A stretch of DNA of 64,000 nt from Geosiphon pyriformis (Eukaryota > Glomeromycota > Glomeromycetes > Archaeosporales > Geosiphonaceae): assembly GCA_016748015.1 (NCBI GenBank), contig JAAOMT010000523.1, positions 1,443,462-1,507,461 on the forward strand, in the 5' to 3' direction. Below are positions 57,401 through 64,000 of the stretch, piece by piece. Positions within the stretch are counted from its first letter, which is position 1, and each line of letters starts with the position of its first letter. Below the pieces are notes generated by a model. It had not been told where the DNA came from, did no database searches, and was given only the letters and a program-made list of their open reading frames with translations. Made by a program: the position numbers and the translations under genes.

Positions 57401-59312
57401 TTAAAAATCGAAAATCTGTTATGGCTTTAGTTTTGTTTTTGCTCTTATTACTGCTGTTTTTATAAGTTTTTTTTGATAGATTTATTAAATTTTTTTGAAA
57501 TATTAAGTAAAGTTATTACTATCAAGTTAATGTTTGTTAACTTATAACAGTTTATTTAAAACTTTGAATTTGTTGACTTTGTTTTTGCTTACTGATTAGT
57601 TCTGGTAAAAAAAAAAATGTTAAAATTTTTTTGAATTAAAAAAAGATATTTTTCTTAAAAAATCATTTTAAAATTAAGTTAAACAATTTTTTATTTAATT
57701 GTACAGCCTATAAAATTAACAATATAATTATTCAGATACATAATTAAACATGTTTTATTTTTAGATTACTTGAATTATACTATTATTTTAATTTATATTA
57801 TTATTAACTTAACAGTAATTAATAATTTTACAAATTACATTAATTATTCAATTATTATTAACACAAAGTTTCAAATTTTTATATTAATTATTACAAATAA
57901 TTTATATTAATTCACAAGTTTAATTAAATACTATAATTAATTTATACAATATTCTAAAATATGTAACACTAAAAATTTCAAGTAGTTCAAACTAAAATTT
58001 AAAATAGTTTAAACAAATTTTAAGCAGTTCAAATAAAATTTCAAGTAATTTCAGATAGTTCAGATAAAATCTAATTAATTCAAAATAATATTTGTAAAAA
58101 TTTACTAAAATAATAAAAAGTTTTACTGAAATTTACGTTCATTTCAAAGAAATTCACCAGAATTTTTACGAACCTAAAAATGGTAAACATAATATTACAG
58201 ATTAAAGCAACATACTAACAGATAACAAAAAAAAGATTATTGTATAAAAATAAAAGTAATCAAAAGAAAATAATATAAAAAAGCAAATTGAATGAGAAAA
58301 TTGATTCGATTAATATAATTAGTCTTATAAAATTACAGTTGCGAATTTTTTCAAAAAATCTGAAGGTTAAAAAATAATTTATATTATTAACAAAAGATAA
58401 CACAGCTAATTATAATTATATATTTAATTAAAGCTTTTAAAAATTTAATAATATGTGTTATTGGTTTTTTTTTAAAAAAAAATAGTAATTTTTGTTCTAA
58501 AATATTTAGATCAAAAAATATAGAAGAAAATTAGATTATTAATATTTAGATAATCAGATATTTTTTTACAGCTTTAGAAAGTTTTATTTCTATATTTTCT
58601 AAAAAAAATAGTCAATCCAATTAATAATTGAATTACTAATCAAATTATTAATTAAGTCAATAATCAAATTAATTACTAATTTTAAAAATAAAGTAATTAA
58701 AATATGTAATATTAATAGCTATTATATATGAGTCACATAATCAAAATAAATACTATATTAAATTGAAAAAAAATAACGTTTTATGGTTATCATATGAATA
58801 AATAGAATGTGATTAATTATATTCATTTGAATTTAATGCTCAAAAATTGAGAAGTCAATTATTTTTTCAATAGAAAAGTAAAACTTTTCAGGAAAGTTAC
58901 CGATTTTGCTTACTTAAAACGTTCCAGTATTAAACATATTTTTTGGTAATAAAAACATAATTCTAAATAGTTTTAAAAAAAATTAATTTTAATTTTGAGT
59001 TTTAAGAAATTTTAAGTTTCAAAATTTTATGTGCTTATTTTGTACAGAAAATTTAAATTTTCAAATATATCTTTTAATATGCATTAATGAGTGTAACTCA
59101 ACCGCTATCTACCTACATATATAATATATACATTTTCTATAATCAACACGGCTCATGCCACCTGGTGTTAATTATTATCCTTATATGAATGCTTGGAATA
59201 AATTCGCATTTATCTTCAAAGAAATTTTTCAATGTTAAAATATTATTATAAGACAATGACTATTTGGTTTTTTCTTTCAAGGTGAATAAAATTGGTAGAA
59301 TGTGCATAAAAT
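51402..59312. other. 7.9-kb gene-poor AT-rich stretch
   Basis: The first 500 bases are the upstream region of the GRAM-VASt gene; TTATATAAA near 51860 is a TATA-like site but too far away to assign. No gene could be supported on either strand. Small frames at 52591-52830, 53893-54081 and 54412-54678 are low-complexity. Simple repeats are (TTTTA)n at about 53381-53412, two copies of TGTTTGATTGAT at about 53940-53965, and (AAAT)n at about 54416-54440. Confidence 0.65.
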
Positions 59313-60255
59313 TTAAACTTGGTCAAAATCCGTTCTTTCTATCATCCCAGTGCTAAGAACTCCTCGTTCTCTAATAGAATCGGAATCACACATTATTCTA
59401 CGGTAAATAATAATTTTTCTCACCCATTCAACAAAATTTTCAGAAGGTGGTGCTGCTATTATTACTAAAAACGCACTTCTCAGAACGGCATCGAGAGAAT
59501 CTATAACAGATCTAAAATAAGGCTGACTATCATTAATTATAACACAAGATAAATATAAACCTAGATAAAAAAGGGATATGAAGAATATGCTTGCCATATA
59601 CCAAGTAGCAACAGCGGTATTTTGTGGATCCAAACTTTTTTTTGTGGTCGAAGTTTTCGCTATAGGATTCAAATGTTGGTAAAATATCGGATAAAAGGTA
59701 TATGTATAAGTAACAAAAATAGTAACCATTCCGAGAAATCGATGTGTGTATACTTTTAGATATATAGCGTGCTGAATTTTACAAGCTATTGTTAGCATAG
59801 TAAATCCGACACATGAGACGTTAAAAAGTAATATTAAAAGAATGCTTATTTTAAAAATTATATTATTCCATTTGTCTTTCAGATAAAACTTTCGGCCCAT
59901 TTGAAGAACCATTATTGATATCGTTGTGGTGTAGATGGCATAAACGGCATTTACTCCAACTGCCCTCCATTTATCAGCGGATAAAATACCCCCTTTTAGC
60001 TGAATAAAGACTCGCAATACCATTAAAAGACATATTAAAACATTGGCTAGGAGGCTAGGTTTTAAAAATTAAACATAGAATTGAATTACTTATATTTTAA
60101 ATAATTATTTGCAAAATTTTATAAAATTTTATAAATTACCAGGTTATTCTTATCTTTGTATAATTCAGAATACAATGGTAAAACAATATCAATACAAATA
60201 TTATGCTGAAAAACAATCCAAACGCAAGAATGCAAACTTCGAATTGCAATTCCAT
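59313..60255 (-). CDS. Putative 7-transmembrane protein
   Basis: Exons 60140-60255 and 59313-60054 join in phase (donor GTAATT, acceptor ACCTAG), giving 285 residues. The start MELQFEVCILAFGLFFSIIF opens helix 1 directly. Seven hydrophobic segments can be counted: ILAFGLFFSIIFVLILFYHC, LLANVLICLLMVLRVFIQL, AVYAIYTTTISIMVLQM, ISILLILLFNVSCVGFTML, FLGMVTIFVTYTYTFYPIFY, WYMASIFFISLFYLGLYLSC and VLRSAFLVIIAAPPS. A charged cytosolic-looking tail follows (VRKIIIYRRIMCDSDSIRER). This topology fits a receptor-like protein with a very short N-terminus. I do not see the conserved motifs of a named GPCR class, so ligand and coupling are unknown. The gene appears intact. Confidence 0.75.
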
Positions 60256-61660
60256 CTGGGATATATTGGATGAAAACCTATGAAAGCCGAAAAATTTGTA
60301 GATGTGTAAAAAGTGAAAGAAATCATTGATGATTTAGAAAGATTGGTACCCTTTATAAAGAATTAATTCGAAGATGCAATGATTAAAATTAAACTGGACT
60401 ATAAATTTTTTCCGAGTGCAACTGCAACAAGAATTCCTTACGAATCGTTTCTTGCATTATGTCATCTTTATAAGCTATCCAATCATCGCCTAGGAATAAT
60501 CTATTCGCATGAGCGGATCTTCCCGTTTAAATTTCTTGGTCAACTCTAATGATCAAATCATCTATCCTAAAAATATAGTTTGCAATACTGTGTGTTACAA
60601 GATTTGGTTTCCTAAATTACCAAGTAAGCAGGAGGTCTGACAAACCAAAAAGTTCTACCTGCAGCAATCGCGATCTAATATAACAGAAATAGTTTATGCC
60701 ACCTAAAATAAATTTAAAAATCTGATCTCCCATCGTATGTCACAAAATTGATGATATTTTTTTTGAAAAACGTTCTCACCCTTGACTCAAATGGCAATTC
60801 TAATCATCTATTAGAGAGTGTGGAGGCTTCTGATTATAATTTTTTTCAAATAAATCTCCATCCATCTAATGTAAAATTTTCATATGGAAAAAGTATAAGA
60901 TAAAGCCGAAAACCACATTCTGCTAAATATCTTCTTCTTAGCTTTTTAGATTGGCAATTCAAAAGCCACCAAAGGCAATGATTCCCTTTTAAATAATCTT
61001 TGAAATGCGTCATACAAAATGCACTATATTTTAATTCTTTGAATTGTTAGTTATCAATTCAATTAAAAGAAAAGCTTTCTAAAAAGCTTAAAGATGCGAT
61101 TTTATATATCCGGTGCCCATAATTAATTTTTAGAGTACATATAATCTGTTTTGGTGGGAGACTCTGAAATTGCATGCCTAACAAGTTTGAACTCTCAATA
61201 TTATTTAATCTCTTTTCTGATTAAAATCCATTACATGCATGGTTGTTTGATGAAAGATGGCCTATATACTGGGTATGATTTTAATAATTCCACCTATTCT
61301 TTTTATGAACCCTTTTTAAAATTAATTTCTCTTAATTGATAACGAATATACCGACAGGCAAGAGAATCTTCATCAATTATAATAATAAATTATGTGAAAA
61401 TTCCCTCTAAAAGAGTGCTTGATGAAAAGACCAGAAATTTTGCTCAGCAAAGATTCATTCATCGGTCATGAGAAATATGAAACTCCAAAATATTGTATTT
61501 GCAAAAAATGCAAAGCAATATCATTGGTGTCAAAAAATGTCACCAGATACAAATGTGACAAAAAAGCTTAACGATCAACAGACAAAAGTACCACATATTA
61601 AACTTTTTCATTTTTTACCCATTTGATAGACTTCATCTCCAGTATTTCCAAAGCAGAATT
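60256..61660. other. Intergenic with decayed sequence
   Basis: Minus-strand translation near 60390-60530 gives GRSAHANRLFLGDDWIAYKD and then DIMQETIRKEFLLQLHSE, which looks like a decayed protein segment of unknown family. The small frame 61151-61339 (+) is not supported. The rest shows nothing recognisable. Confidence 0.4.
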
Positions 61661-61674
61661 AATTTGCAGCGTTG

Positions 61675-62360
61675 CACATAATTCAAGGAGCGTAGCAAGC
61701 AATAGTTAATCTACATCTGAGTGAGGGTGAACATTCAGTGTCACAATTAAGTAAACTTACTAAACTACCTACCTACGATACAAAGAGAATATTGCACAAT
61801 TGGCAGACATTTAAAATTACTTGAATATATGAAAAACCCTATCACTTATTACATCAATGCTTACGAAATTTTCAAAACAGAAATGTGATTAAGGGGCCAA
61901 ATTTCAACTTGCAACGATAATTGAAGAAAAACTCTATTTCTGATGAAAGAGCATTTCAATTGTTCCTAAACACAATTGAACATTGGTAGAAGTGAAAATG
62001 TCCCATTTAAAAGATCATACAAAAATTTTTTGCATGGAGCGGTTTTTGTATGAGGAAAAATTTATTTTGTTTCGGCATATCATGGATATTAAGTCTTACG
62101 TTGAAATTTGCAACTGCATTTTGGGAGGTTAATAGGATACTTTAGAAGAAGTGGCACTATCAACAAGATAATAATCCCAAGCATACAAGTTGAATAGCTA
62201 AGACGTTTCTTGCGAAAATGTACTCAAAGTACGGATCTAAATCCTATTGAAAATCTGAATGCAATCGTTAAATATGAAGTAGAAAACGAATGAGGCAAAA
62301 CATGAATGAATATTGGAAAACCTATTTAGTAAATTCAATGTCGTGATGTTGCGCACTGTA
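61675..62360 (+). pseudogene. Tc1/mariner transposase relic, heavily decayed
   Basis: Pieces in order on the plus strand: HLSEGEHSVSQLSKLTKLPT with RILHNWQTFK (first HTH, about 61700-61815), SDERAFQLFLNTIEHW (first Asp block, about 61938-61989), FAWSGF (about 62025), WHYQQDNNPKHTS (second Asp block, about 62150-62190) and STDLNPIENLNAIVKYEVEN (final acidic block, about 62225-62290). Frames change and stops are frequent, so it is dead. The LNPIEN signature is unmistakable for Tc1. A possible right end at about 62656-62676 (TTGCAAAACTTTTGCACCGT) resembles Tc1 terminal repeats; no partner was found on the left. Confidence 0.78.
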
Positions 62361-62851
62361 TATTCCGCATGAAATATTATTTAGTCTCAATGAATTTAGA
62401 AGCGATCATGGGCTGCACCTCTTAAATTTAAAATGGGATTATAAAATAAGGTTTTGACCAATGTAATTCTTGAGTTTTATATTAGTATTTTTTATATGAA
62501 AATAATATTATAAGCCCAAAAACAATTTTAAATCACATTATTAAATATTTGAAACTATATATTTATTTAACATTTTATTATAACAATCAATTTCTATATT
62601 CTGAATTTTTTAATTTGATTTTTTTAGCATTATGTATTGGCGTATTCTGTGTATATTGCAAAACTTTTGCACCGTATAATAAACGCATACTGTACATCTG
62701 GGTCTATTCATAAATGATTAAACTTTAATTCTCACACGTGAAGAAATTTCGTGCTATCATGATATTTGATATAAAGAAGGAAATGTGAGTTGTGTGAAAA
62801 GATTTCATTTTTCGAAGAGATTTCTAGTTTTCGTGATATTTTGGCTTCGGA

Positions 62852-63902
62852 ATGAAATCATTTCTAATATTTCAAATTGTTCTATTTGAGGCTGTCATGG
62901 GTTTTGAATTCATTTCAAGGGTTAATGCACAATCGACAACAGCATTACTAAACATATCATCACATCATCATGCGAAAATTCATTTTTAGTAGTAACATTA
63001 GTTCATTAACAAAATGTCAAATCCCCTTCATGAAAGAAAATAATTTAGCACAACAACAAGCTTCAATCTCTTCATTTTCCACAAAATTAAAAAAATTGAG
63101 AATTAGCACCGATAATTTACTCATATATATAAATTACTCAAAACCTATTTTGAATGATAATGTAACAGAATCAGAATTGGCTCAATTTTGTTCCAAACAA
63201 CAAATTTCCGAAAAAGGACTTCGATAAATTATGGGAACCACATCAGGAATGATTATAGAGCTGAAATTGAAACTGGATCAGATATCTCAGATTTTTGTGC
63301 TAACGTATTTAACTGGAGGTGTGTATCTAAAATAAATAAAAATTTTTAAATTCATGTTGGAAATTAATTTTAATTGATTCATAAATTTAAATATTCTAGA
63401 TTATTGTATATTACAGGCAACAGCCTACACCCAACCATTCACTATCTTACCAAACCCTTCTGCCGACATCACGTTCATACCACCTGATGCAATGATATCT
63501 TTACTCAATAATAACACTACAAAGATAATTACCCCAGTCCCTGAAAATATTTTTTGTGACAATTGTTATTTAAAAATTGCAGATATATTTTTCAACTGGA
63601 CTTTAACCTTTTCCTTAGATATTAAATTTCAATCAAAAGGTAATGTTTTGTCGTTTGAGATAAAAGCATTAAGGGTGTTGAAAAGTACGTTATTGATAAA
63701 GTGTGGTGAGAAGTCGATATTCAATCTTGGGGGCCAGAGTGTTATAAGAACTAGGAAGAATGAGACTATTGGTGAAAGGGAAAATAAATCTATAAAGAAG
63801 AGTAAGGGAATAAGTGAGAAGGTTCCGGAAAAAGGTTTTATAAAAATGTTATCATTAATTTTCGTCAGAGATTTATGGTCATTTTTTCTAAGAACTTTTT
63901 AA
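62852..63902 (+). CDS. Putative secreted protein, gene structure unresolved
   Basis: ATG at 62852 opens a signal peptide (MKSFLIFQIVLFEAVMGFEF, then ..VNAQSTTALLNISS), but this frame stops at 62991. A second frame (62970-63227) and a third (to 63902) follow. The last is convincing: ATAYTQPFTILPNPSADITF, IPPDAMISLLNNNTTK, then VPENIFCDNCYLKIADIFFN and LTFSLDIKFQSKGNVLSFEI, with a basic tail. It has a C-D-N-C pair and several N-x-T sites, fitting an extracellular protein. Introns probably lie between 63230 and 63420 (acceptor candidates TCTCAG, TTACAG), but no phase-consistent model linking all parts was found, so a frame break near 62985 is possible. Family and function are not recognised. Confidence 0.45.
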
Positions 63903-64000
63903 GGGTGGAAAAACTTTTATTCGAGAAATCTAGACATATTTGCTCTATTTATTAATAACAAAGAAAATATTTTTATTTCGTATAATCAAAAAACTTGAAA

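Noticed and set aside
60390-60530. NADAR-like or other enzyme fragment on the minus strand
   Set aside because: The segment DDWIAYKDDIMQETIRKEFL is suggestive but too short and isolated to name a family.
1-64000. CRISPR arrays, bacterial operons, tRNA or rRNA genes
   Set aside because: The short repeats present are microsatellites or transposon ends; no regular spacer array, no ribosome-binding sites in front of polycistronic genes, and no tRNA or rRNA pattern was noticed. The introns show that this is eukaryotic DNA.

Overview
This window looks like nuclear DNA of a fungus, most likely an arbuscular mycorrhizal fungus (Glomeromycotina) or a close relative. The reasons are: very AT-rich intergenic DNA with many (AAT)n-type microsatellites; short GT..AG introns of about 65-100 bp inside nearly every gene; decayed Tc1/mariner copies; and gene families that are greatly expanded in that lineage (SEL1-repeat proteins, divergent protein kinases, class-3 lipases). 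The species assignment is inference. No rRNA, tRNA, CRISPR array or bacterial-type operon was seen.

Layout. 1-5000 is a transposon graveyard: three Tc1/mariner relics and a short Harbinger-like element with repeated ends. 5102-6870 is a secreted or membrane kelch protein with one frame break, followed end-to-end by a small broken gene on the other strand. 9494-10651 is a single-exon SEL1-repeat protein. 13387-15798 is a complete eight-exon 5'-nucleotidase. 16955-18000 is a tetraspan membrane protein with a PPPPY motif. 20903-22460 is a class-3 lipase homologue that has lost its catalytic serine. 23506-26035 holds a broken SWIRM-domain gene and a broken kinase, next to a 776-bp foldback element (26794-27569). 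28650-31121 is the most striking gene: an N-terminal helical bundle, a pseudokinase (NFG in place of DFG) and C-terminal SEL1 repeats, an order reminiscent of MLKL. 33114-34631 and 34819-36331 are two convergent, apparently active class-3 lipases. 37565-38680 encodes an unrecognised helical protein. 41888-44175 is a multi-exon alpha/beta hydrolase of the ICME/carboxylesterase type. 47738-51401 is a seven-exon GRAM-VASt membrane protein of the Lam/Ysp2 sterol-transfer type. A gene-poor 7.9-kb stretch follows, then a putative 7-transmembrane protein (59313-60255), a fourth Tc1/mariner relic, and a putative secreted protein at the right edge.

The genes do not form a pathway or operon. Shared themes are secretion and membranes (kelch, nucleotidase, three lipases, hydrolase, tetraspan, 7TM, Lam) and lineage-specific signalling (SEL1, pseudokinase). 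Exon borders were read by eye. They were accepted where GT..AG sites, reading phase and family motifs agreed, and the text says where they did not.
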